Positions 56,504 to 64,000 of a stretch of DNA of 64,000 nt are shown here, piece by piece. Source of the DNA: Geranomyces variabilis. Lineage: Eukaryota; Chytridiomycota; Chytridiomycetes; Spizellomycetales; Powellomycetaceae. Location: NCBI GenBank assembly GCA_027603065.1, contig JADGJP010000043.1:142594-206593 (forward strand), read 5' to 3'. The translations under genes and the position numbers were made by a program. How positions within the stretch are numbered: position 1 is the first letter of the stretch; each line of letters begins with the position of its first letter. Under the pieces are notes generated by a model. That model made no database searches and was not told the DNA's origin. It saw only the letters and a program-made list of their open reading frames with translations.

Positions 56504-58348
56504 GTTGCCAAGTCCCCCCTGCCACACCACATCAAATCACCTGTCCCGCTGCCGATCACACACACCACACCTAATTCGTTAGAATCCAGAACGTTTTGGA
56601 AAATGAAATCAAATTACTTCTCTATCTTTCGTACGCCGATGAAGGGGCAGTGAGTGGTTAATGGGGAGCACTCTTGTTCTATCAAGTTTAATCCTCTATG
56701 GGTCAAGGGAGGGGACGACAGCGGATTGCATTTCTTCAAGCGCCAATGACGGTGGGCTCGGACGTGCAGATAAGCTCTGCGACGAAAGGACGGCTGCATC
56801 CGAAAGCACTGCTGAATGATCCGCGGGTGAATCCAGCCGCGAACAACAACTACGCCATGAAGGCGGCGCGCCGAAAGCGCCTCTACACCCGCCCAAAAAC
56901 GACCGCCTCCCAAGGCTGTCTCGCTTCGGACACAGGCGAATCGGACGCGACACGAAGCCGTTACAGCTCAGCTGATTGATTTGCTGTCAGAGATGGAAGA
57001 AGCGCGGATGGTGGAGGTACGTCGTTTGCGCGCGGAGGCGGCAACGGATAGCCGCGCGGCTCTTTAAGAAGCCGGGCTTTAAGCAGAGGCTTCCAATGAG
57101 GCGCTGCTGGAGATGGTGGCAAGGCTGATATTGATGGGCAGGGGAGGTTATGGGCACGGGATTCATGAACGGCACGCGTAATAAACAAAAAACCGGTGAC
57201 AACAACACGCTCTCATGGCTTCATCGCCGTCTTCTTGTGGAGGCGGCAGCTGCAACCGAGCTCCCGATCTTCCCGTGACCACCGCCCCCATCACAGCTCC
57301 TGCCCCTACTCCTGCTCCCACTGCTGCTCATGCACAACGCGCCCGCCACCGAAACGGATGCACGAGAACGGCGTACAGCGAATCTGACCGGTCGGAGCCT
57401 GATGACTGAAAGCGATGAAGACGGGGAGGAAGAGGACGACGTTCGAACGAGCCCGGATGTGGAAGATGATGGGGTTGCGGAGCCCCATGAGGACGACGTG
57501 TAATTGGTAGTCAGTGATGACGAGATCTGATGAGAAGGAAGGCGTGCTCGGGCAGAGGGGGAGGGGGGTCATCTGGAAATTTCATTTGCGGAGCATAGCT
57601 CTGTCTTGTAAATAATGTCCTTTTTTTGGAACCGTTTCAAAAAATATGTCGCTTTGTAGCCTGTCTCATATCGTCAGTCGAGGCGCCCTCCAGAGTAGGT
57701 CGGCAGTAGTATCACGCTGAGCCTTCGCCGCGACCCTTTCCACGCTAGTTGACACTTGAAATAGGCGCCCCACTGCTCAACGATCGCCTTCCATATCCAG
57801 CTCCACCCAGCGATCAAGATGCGGACAATCATCTCGGTTTGAGGCCAGGTTATGCAGTATTATGCAAGCATAAGTGATGATAAAGGCTCTTTTGGCACAG
57901 TCGCGCTAATTTGTTCTCTGCTTTTCTCTCTCTTCCACACATACCGCCGAAAATCGCCGTCAATCCACTGCTCGAGCGGTAGTTACGCCTGCGCCGTCTG
58001 CCGTCTGTCGTTTCAACACATTTCTCTCCGTTAGTCCGTCCACCGCACCAGATTTCGACACGGTAATTACAATCGATCCGCAGCTTGAGTTGTTTGTTTG
58101 TATTAACGTTCTCACCCCCAAGCGTTCGAAGTTCCGCTCCCACTCGGCCCATGCCTCGTTCCCCTCTTCCGCTTCATCTACCACATCACCGGCTCCTTCC
58201 GTGTCAACCTTCGCCAGCATCCTCGCCATCCTTTTTTTGAACCCTTCCATGTAGAGGTCAATCCCGCGCTGCGCTAGAGGGGCGTATACGTCCTGGTGGA
58301 GCCTGCAGCTCGTTCCTCCTCCTTCGAATCCACGTATTTTGATTGCAG
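56504..58348. other. Intergenic with decayed coiled-coil/acidic coding traces
   Basis: Plus-strand traces read AQLIDLLSEMEEARMVEVRR near 56966-57065, AEASNEALLEMVARLILMG near 57080-57140, and an acidic MTESDEDGEEEDD run to a stop at 57500. They are out of frame with each other and separated by stops. They look like one dead gene with a heptad-rich middle and acidic tail. On the minus strand at 57960-58300 a helical stretch (YMEGFKKRMARMLAKVDTEG) could be a lost exon of the next gene. Confidence 0.4.
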
Positions 58349-59494
58349 TCATGGCCCTTCCCAAACAAAATCAAGCCCCTCTTCTGAATCCTCCAAGTAC
58401 TGCCGCATAGTCGGAAGGTACGCGTTGTACAGTCCAAGAATTCGGCGTCTGTTTCGCGCGCTGGGCGACTTCATCCAGTTAGACACAATTTTCCAAAGGT
58501 GCAATTTGTCACCGTGCGCCATGAACTCTTGCCGAGCCGCTTCGTCGGTCGGGTCGGGCTTTTCTAATAAACGGCCAGATTCAAGCTGGATGCGAGTGGC
58601 AGTCCAAAAACTTTCGCCAAGGTAGTATTTCCAGTAATACTCGGCAATATGCGGTGCCATGAGGCGCGCGCGGATGGCCATGCACGAAGATTGCAAAGCG
58701 ACAACGCCCCTCAGTCCCGCATTGCCTTCTAGATAGTTTATATCGCGCAAGAGTTCCAGGATCATAAACAGGATCTCGTCCGGAAGGGTCGCCAAGGGGT
58801 GATCGGTTTTTCCTTGTGACGACGGCCGGATGACTCTAGTGACGACAGCAGGCGACCCTGCGGGCGCAGGAGGCAAGTCTTGAAGCGAGTATGGTGCGAG
58901 GACCCAGATGTCTTCAGGTCGATGGAGCAAGATCACCGGCACATTGTCGGAGTAATGTTTGTCCTCAACGAGATACCTGAGCGGGCCGTAGGGATTTTTG
59001 GCCCCAGCGGGAGATTCGAAATACCCATAGGGTGCACATTTGTCGATGTAGAAACGATATGCCTGACCAAGAGTAAGACCGTCATCCTCCAGCGCCTGAC
59101 GAAGCTCCTTTACACAGTAAGGGTGAATAGGAATGGCGACGCCATAGCCAACTTCTTCGGGGTCACCAAAGTAGTTGAAACGCAGGTCAAACGGATTCTG
59201 GCCGCTGCCCGTCCAACCGTAGTTGCGTTTTCCCTCGCCGTATCCGCCATTCACATAATCGAAAACGGCAGATAACGAACCGTCTCGAAGGATGCCCTGA
59301 ACGCCGTCGAGCCACGAGGTATCGTAGTTAGCGAAGTCTGGGGCAAGTGTGATTGGCGAGCGTTCGTTAGGGACGCTAAAGGAAGGGGAGGGGAGCGAGG
59401 AGGGGCTTGGAGGGCCGACCGTAGCAATTCTGTTTCCGATTGGAGTGGAAATGAGGCCGCAAAAGACGCACGGACTGTATAGCTGGTGCATCAT
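58349..59494 (-). CDS. Hypothetical protein with F-box-like C-terminal half
   Basis: The longest supported reading starts at MMHQLYSPCVFCGLISTPIG (59494) and gives 381 aa. The frame is open further upstream to 59674 but with low-complexity Ala. A CxxC lies at the N-terminus and a Pro/Ser linker follows. The middle block is rich in aromatic residues (GYGVAIPIHPYCVKELRQAL). The F-box-like segment is LATLPDEILFMILELLRDI, followed by LQSSCMAIRARLMAPHIAEY, the usual F-box pattern of an LPDEI start and a C-x-R-x3 helix. It ends with a Trp-rich helical region. A C-terminal extension through an intron near 58350 is possible because helical coding sequence continues on the same strand. Confidence 0.65.
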   Translation of the reverse strand: MMHQLYSPCVFCGLISTPIGNRIATVGPPSPSSLPSPSFSVPNERSPITLAPDFANYDTSWLDGVQGILRDGSLSAVFDYVNGGYGEGKRNYGWTGSGQNPFDLRFNYFGDPEEVGYGVAIPIHPYCVKELRQALEDDGLTLGQAYRFYIDKCAPYGYFESPAGAKNPYGPLRYLVEDKHYSDNVPVILLHRPEDIWVLAPYSLQDLPPAPAGSPAVVTRVIRPSSQGKTDHPLATLPDEILFMILELLRDINYLEGNAGLRGVVALQSSCMAIRARLMAPHIAEYYWKYYLGESFWTATRIQLESGRLLEKPDPTDEAARQEFMAHGDKLHLWKIVSNWMKSPSARNRRRILGLYNAYLPTMRQYLEDSEEGLDFVWEGP

Positions 59495-59790
59495 GACGGC
59501 GGCGGCGGCGGCAGCGGGCTCGGTGCGCACGCAGCCTGAGGCCCCCTGGGTAAACGCTACTGCACCCACCACCATTTCAACCCCAGACGCTTCAGTGTGT
59601 GCGAGAACTACGAGTCCCGCTTGCTCGCAGGAGTTCCTATCGGGTCGCCAACCCTTCCTCTTCCCCCTCCCCATTCCTCTCCGAGCCCCTCTCAGTCTAC
59701 CCTATTGAAACTTGTGGCTTCGCAGGTGCTCATGGGGAAAGTACAAAGAGAAACTCTCTCTTCCCCCCCACCACCACCACCACGCAGACA

Positions 59791-60057
59791 ATGAGCCTGG
59801 TCTCAATCACCGCCGCCCCTTCTGCCCTCGCCACCCCACAACCCACCTATGCTTCGCCTTTGGATTCTCCAGACTACGACAAGGACTACACCGGCGACAC
59901 CTCGGGCAAAGCCCTTCGCCCGATACTGGCAGTCTGCTTCTTCGGCGGCATCCTCCTTGCCGGGCTCACCCTCGCGGCCTGCCTTGTCCGTAGCAGGCGA
60001 AGGGCCAACAAGCGCCTGGATCCAATGACCGGCGACGTCCTCGTCGGTGAGCGATAA
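59791..60057 (+). CDS. Small single-span membrane protein
   Basis: An ORF of 88 aa from ATG to stop. The N-terminus is a Ser/Thr/Pro-rich extracellular-type segment (SPLDSPDYDKDYTGDTSGKA). One span follows (PILAVCFFGGILLAGLTLAA), then a Cys and a strongly basic stop-transfer (RSRRRANKRLD) with a short tail. The orientation is N-out by the positive-inside rule. No family recognised. It diverges from the F-box-like gene 297 bp away. Confidence 0.5.
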   Translation: MSLVSITAAPSALATPQPTYASPLDSPDYDKDYTGDTSGKALRPILAVCFFGGILLAGLTLAACLVRSRRRANKRLDPMTGDVLVGER

Positions 60058-61101
60058 GGAGCGTTGCTGTCAAACGAGCACCGTTGCTGTTTCCAAAACG
60101 CAAAGGCCCCGAGCAGGCCCCGCGAAATCCACTTAGCAGGCCTCCTTCAAGCGCGTCCGCTACATACCCCCCCCCCCCTCCCTGCCCTGCGCTGGCGTAA
60201 CGTGGGCTGCTGCGTAGATGCGGGCATTGAAAAGCATGCAGATCATAGCAAGGATAGACCGTAAGCGTTGTCTACGGTAATATATTCTGCTTGTTAAACT
60301 ATACAATGACAAATGTGAACGGACCCACCCTATGATCTCTGTCTGGGCGCGGCGCCTGTCGCGGGTGTAAGGATGCGAGACCGTGTCCGATGACCACCCT
60401 GTAAAAGGGCTTCGACCGTGCCTACTGCTCCGCGGCGATCGTCGTCCCAACGGACGGGTGCAGGCGGACTCGATCGTGTCGCCTGCCCAGTACCGATCAA
60501 GTCGACGCAGGCACCGACATTTGTGATGGACGTTCGGTCAACGACCTCCCGCTAATGACGATCTTCAAGTAAGCAGCTTTGTCAACTCTGATTTGGACCC
60601 TAGCACGAAATTCCGAAACACATCGTCAGCCGGACGGACAGCGCGGCTCTCCAACTGTCGAACTGTTGAAGATCGGAGACGCGTTGAAAGCCGTTCCGGC
60701 GCTGACGTGACTTTTGCTGCGAGAGCTGAACAAAATCGACCCGATTTGATTTCGAAATGAACAAGGGAGCTGACCCTCAAGCCTTGATGCTGGTGTTGGC
60801 TGGCGGAAAATGGCCATCCACTCGTCTAGTGGCAGGCGACTTTCTTGAAGCCAAAGGAGGTCAAGCACCGCGGCCTTCCGCCGCGCTGCACTCTTATCGC
60901 TCCTCACACGTCTTTTTGGAGCTTCCGGCACGCCTTTCCCTATCGCCGGAAGCAGGAAGTGATGACTGTACATATATAATTTTAAAAAAATGGGGGAGGG
61001 GGGCAAGCATGCGGCGTGGAATGGTCGGTTCCAATGCAAAACGTGCCCGCTCCGCATGCAGCACGTTTGAGACAACTCAATCGCATGAATTACTCGTGTG
61101 T
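60058..61101. other. Subtelomeric non-coding stretch
   Basis: No intact gene. It holds a poly-C run near 60168-60180 and, at its right end, the dispersed subtelomeric repeat copy 2. Confidence 0.5.
60905..61087. repeat. Dispersed subtelomeric repeat, copy 2
   Basis: Partner of 35698-35891 in the same orientation. Here it lies after the stop codon of the Cys-loop gene, whereas copy 1 lies before the start codon of its paralogue, so the repeat moved or was duplicated independently of the gene. Confidence 0.75.
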
Positions 61102-61636
61102 CTACTTTCCACCAGCAGCGGACACTGGTGGCGGCGGCGGCGCAACATAAGGCGGAAGATGCTCGGAGTCATCTAGGCCTTGATCTTGTTGCTGCACATT
61201 CGCAGCCCGATTGCCCTTTTGCCAGCGAGGGACAAAGCAACGGACCTTTATCAATGCGCCAAGCACGCAGAGCCCAAAAACGCCAAGAAGGTAACCACTT
61301 AAGTCTTGAGTATTGCAATGCGCAAGCCATTGGCTGCATTTCTCGGTATCGCCATGGGAGTTGCGGAAGTTATGCTTGATGGCTTGTGATTCGCAATCGC
61401 TCTCGCGGCTTTGGGAAAACAAAACTCAAATGTGAGCAAAAATGGGGTGCTCGAACAACTTTGCACAGAAACCCATCCATTTACAAGATCAAGAATCGGT
61501 CAACGATGTAGAGCATGTTGTCGCCGTAGCACGAGCACTGACACTCTGTCTCTGCATACACCACGAAGAATAAAGAGAGACAGAGGAACGCCGGAATGCA
61601 CGAAAGAAGAAACAAACGCAGAGTGGAGGGAGGCAT
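61102..61636 (-). CDS. Two-pass Cys-loop membrane protein with LPxY tail (telomere-proximal member)
   Basis: Exons 61636-61485 and 61408-61102 join in phase 2 and give 152 aa. The first span is LFLLSCIPAFLCLSLFFVVY, then TECQCSCYGDN, RFLIF before the intron site, loop Cys in ESDCESQ, TEKCSQW and LAHCNTQ, the second span YLLGVFGLCVLGALI, FVPRWQKGNR as stop-transfer, and a tail SEHLPPYVAPPPPP (LPxY plus polyproline). This member is the cleanest: without its intron the frame would break. It is transcribed away from the lectin-like gene at 62069 with 432 bp between start codons. WW- or SH3-domain partners are suggested by the tail motifs; function is otherwise unknown. Confidence 0.78.
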
Positions 61637-61993
61637 TGCTACGGTAAAGGGGTCGATCAAGACATATTGGAATGGGCCGGGAGAAAGGAAACCGTCCAGC
61701 GGCGGAAAACCATGCAGCGGCAGCAAGCCGCTAGCCGCAACTTGCAAGTTGTGGTTCCGGGTGGGCGACCTGCGGTTGTAAAGTTGGGGTTCGAAAATCG
61801 ACGGTGTGTCCGTTACGGTATGGCCACTAGTAGCCTTCCAGCCCGCGAACGCGACAATTCTCAATTCTCACCAGTTCCGCGGTGGAACAGCCGCATTCCA
61901 TAGTAATTCCACTACAAAAAAATTAAAAAATAAAAAATAGGGTCCACTTTTATTCGGCCGCTACGATTGAACGATGCCGCTGAATGATGGGGC

Positions 61994-62004
61994 GGGTATA
62001 AAGA
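61994..62004 (+). promoter_or_regulatory. TATA box of the lectin-like gene
   Basis: GGGTATAAAGA lies about 70 bp before the ATG at 62069. Confidence 0.6.
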
Positions 62005-62068
62005 CCCGTCACAAGTTTTGGAAGCTCGCCCGGCACCGCTAACTACGCCAATCCGGAGCGACAAAGGG

Positions 62069-62521
62069 ATGGTCCAACTCACCCCTGCCGTTTTGCTCGG
62101 TTTGGCTGCCGTGTCAGCATCGGCTCAAGTCGTTGGCAATTTCCAGAACTCTCAAACGAGGACTTCGAAGTGTCTGGGTGCTACACAAAACGGCACAAGG
62201 TTTGCCCTTACTTTCAGTGCATGCGATTTCCCAGCTGCCGCTGGGTGGGGCAACTCCGCTCAAACGTGGTTCTACAACTCCGAGCGCGCCCTGCTTGTCA
62301 ACAACAAAACTGTGGAGGTCTTGACAAGAAGCGGTTTCCGTGACTTCTCGGAGAACTGGCCTGTGGATCAAAATGTCAAGGTCTGGAACATCAGTAGAGC
62401 TTCGAACAGTACTGTCGCTGACACACTTCCTTTACAATGTCTGACCAGCAGCCAGACCACTACCATGCTGGGGTATGGCCGCCGCAACCTTTATTCGTTT
62501 TGCTGGCAACTGTATAATTGA
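62069..62521 (+). CDS. Secreted ricin-B-lectin-like protein
   Basis: A single exon of 150 aa. A signal peptide (TPAVLLGLAAVSASAQ) is followed by a domain with beta-trefoil lectin hallmarks: SKCLGATQNGTRFALTFSAC resembles the CL...NGT.V.L..C of a ricin-B repeat, and SAQTWFYNSERALLVNNKT carries the QxW element. A second, weaker repeat follows, with CLTSSQTTTM. Four or five Cys and several N-glycosylation sequons (NGT, NKT, NIS, NST) fit a secreted glycoprotein. Ricin-B domains bind sugars; nothing suggests an attached enzymatic or toxic domain. A decayed 3' copy lies at 34.68 kb and a 5' remnant at 36.1 kb. Confidence 0.65.
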   Translation: MVQLTPAVLLGLAAVSASAQVVGNFQNSQTRTSKCLGATQNGTRFALTFSACDFPAAAGWGNSAQTWFYNSERALLVNNKTVEVLTRSGFRDFSENWPVDQNVKVWNISRASNSTVADTLPLQCLTSSQTTTMLGYGRRNLYSFCWQLYN

Positions 62522-63924
62522 CCTCCCAATCTTGCTTGATAAACACAGTCCATGCCAGAACAGTCCTGCAGAAAGTTGGATGTTTCATGCCATTCCCCAT
62601 CATTACAATCCACCCGTTGACTCTATTCCAGCGCCGAATGCTAATGTTACGTGCTCCAAGGTCAAAAGGGTTGAAAAGAACACTACTTGCGATTCAATTA
62701 CTCGGAGCTACGGAATGTCTTGAAAGTGGCTTACGCAATTGAACCCCTGGCTTGAATGCACGGCTCTCTATCCAGGCCAAGCCGCTTGAGTCAGGCAGTC
62801 CAACGTGACCCGCTTGCAATTCATGGTTGCCGCTTTTACCCAAAGGTGTGACGTGCGCTAGCGCAGCTCAAATCAACAAGCTCAACCGCACCACGCTCTT
62901 GCACCTAAACCTTTACCTCGACTGCACGCAGACTTTGGTAAAAGCGTTCTGCCGCGCTCAGAACATTGTAGGCCGGACGGAAACTGACAGCTTTGCTCAC
63001 TCATGTACTTTTAGAAATCCTACTCAATTTACATATCAGACTCAGCAAACGCAACGCGTGGCACGCCCGAGCCTCCCCTTCCGTCAAACACCCCGGCCCC
63101 CGTACTTTGCGGAGAGTTCACTATGTTGGTACTCTTGTTATCGACCTCATCAGCAAAAGTACAGATTCCTCTTTTGTGACTTGGGCCTCTTGCAAGGCTC
63201 TTCGCGCTCTTGGGGCACTTGGGGCAGCCGGCAGCCTCTTTGGGGTTACTTGGTGGGCCCATCAAGGGCTCTTTGGGTTACCCTAGCAGTACGTGTAAAG
63301 TGCCGCTTGATAGAGGCCTTTTTATAAAGTGAAAAGCAGAGGAGTCGAACCTCCCTTGTCCTTGGGGCCGTCCCCTCTTATGTGGAAGAAGAACGGGCGG
63401 CCCATACTGCATCTAGGACCGCCTAGATACTGTATAGCAGTGCTGCGCGCAGCGACAGGCTTGCACAGCTGTGCAGCAGGCGCAGTAACGGTACCGGTAT
63501 CCCTACATTACACCCCCCTCAGGTTCGACTCTACAGGAGCCGAACCTTCTAGAGGTGCGGTACCGGCCCAGAAGGATGCTACACAGGCGCCCCTCGAGCT
63601 ACAGGCTTGTTCACCCACGGGTGCCCATGGGCGGGCATTACCATTGCCCAGGTCACTTTAGGCGACCAGGCTTGGAGTCTTTTCATGGGTTGCGGTGAGA
63701 CCCTCATGCACGGTTCAACTACAGGTCAAACCCCGTCGACACACCTAGTGTTGAGGCTCTATGCGGCCAATCACCTAGACCCACTGGTCATCTTGGGCCG
63801 ATTGCTTAAGCCCTGGAGTTCGCGAGCAACGCTCAGCAGCCCTCCATTGCCTCACCTAAGGTAACTCCGGACCTTGCAGCGGTCCCTTGCAGGCGACCGT
63901 CCTCCACGGGCCCTCCCCCACCGC
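62522..63924. other. Telomere-adjacent non-coding sequence
   Basis: No gene is intact. It contains runs such as GGGGCACTTGGGGCAGC near 63212, short dyads (AGGTTCG/CGAACCT at 63520-63548), and a block resembling group II intron domain V at 63675-63715. Confidence 0.5.
63675..63715 (+). other. Group II intron domain V-like sequence (tentative)
   Basis: GAGTC...GCGGTGAGACCCTCATGCACGGTTC resembles the 3' strand and loop of domain V (typically GGTGAAAxxCTCATGxACGGTTC). The 5' strand pairs only in part, so this is a resemblance, not a fold. Confidence 0.2.
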
Positions 63925-64000
63925 AGGGTTAGGGTTAGGGTTAGGGTTAGGGTTAGGGTTAGGGTTAGGGTTAGGGTTAGGGTTAGGGTTAGGGTTAGGG
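63925..64000 (+). repeat. Telomere, (TTAGGG)n
   Basis: About 12.7 uninterrupted units running to the end of the window, with the G-rich strand 5' to 3' toward the terminus. It shows that this is a true chromosome end. Confidence 0.98.

Noticed and set aside
55112-56530. 472-codon minus-strand ORF opposite the F-box/ankyrin gene
   Set aside because: It is a shadow caused by high third-position GC. The plus strand has splice sites and paralogue matches.
63330-63365. tRNA-like B box (GGTTCGACTCC) on the minus strand
   Set aside because: The T-arm stem is plausible but no matching acceptor stem, D-arm or anticodon arm can be folded within 75-95 nt upstream on that strand.
1-64000. CRISPR arrays, bacterial operons, Shine-Dalgarno sites
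   Set aside because: The window is eukaryotic: spliced genes, TATA boxes and a TTAGGG telomere. No regularly spaced short repeats were seen apart from the telomere.

Overview
This window is the right-hand end of a linear eukaryotic chromosome. It finishes in about 76 bp of uninterrupted TTAGGG repeat (63925-64000) with the G-rich strand running toward the end. Nearly all genes carry short GT-AG introns of roughly 55-130 bp, and many products have signal peptides or membrane anchors. The gene set is fungal: a full alpha-1,3-glucan synthase, a heme-thiolate peroxygenase, a CBM18 chitin deacetylase, a glyoxal oxidase, a Kelch-TM-SH3 protein, and divergent F-box proteins with ankyrin-like repeats. 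The domain mix suggests an early-diverging, chytrid-like fungus. That placement is inference from gene content; no rRNA or other marker gene is present to test it.

Layout. 1-29 kb is dense and mostly intact. It holds a choice-of-anchor A secreted protein (cut by the left edge), a divergent 1232-aa Ala-rich secreted protein with a PKD-like fold, a small secreted Cys protein, a metallo-beta-lactamase-fold hydrolase, a peroxygenase, a 13-exon membrane-anchored six-trefoil glyoxal oxidase that shares a short divergent promoter region with the 14-exon alpha-glucan synthase, an MFS-like transporter, and an eight-exon mitochondrial carrier. From 29 kb to the telomere the region is subtelomeric in character. 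Intact genes (chitin deacetylase, 2OG-Fe(II) dioxygenase, F-box/LRR, three F-box/ankyrin-like genes) alternate with decaying genes, direct and inverted repeats, a short interstitial TTAGGG tract at 37566 and segmental duplications.

Main discovery candidate. A previously unnamed (as far as I can tell) family of four small two-pass membrane proteins (28988-29468, 35105-35677, 36229-36845, 61102-61636) has a Cys-rich loop opening with CxC or CxCxC, a phase-2 intron at one shared site and, in three members, a cytosolic-type tail with LPxY/PPxY motifs. Two members sit in copies of one duplicated block. In the telomere-proximal block the neighbour is an intact ricin-B-like secreted protein; in the internal block only that gene's promoter and first codons survive.

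How the genes may work together. Alpha-glucan synthase, chitin deacetylase, glyoxal oxidase, peroxygenase and the adhesive-type secreted proteins all act at or outside the cell wall. The divergent promoter between glucan synthase and glyoxal oxidase suggests co-expression. The F-box genes and the LPxY/PPxY tails both point to ubiquitin-linked regulation, but no physical link between them is shown by sequence alone.

Gene structures were worked out by hand from reading frames, splice-site phase and family motifs. Exon boundaries are predictions.
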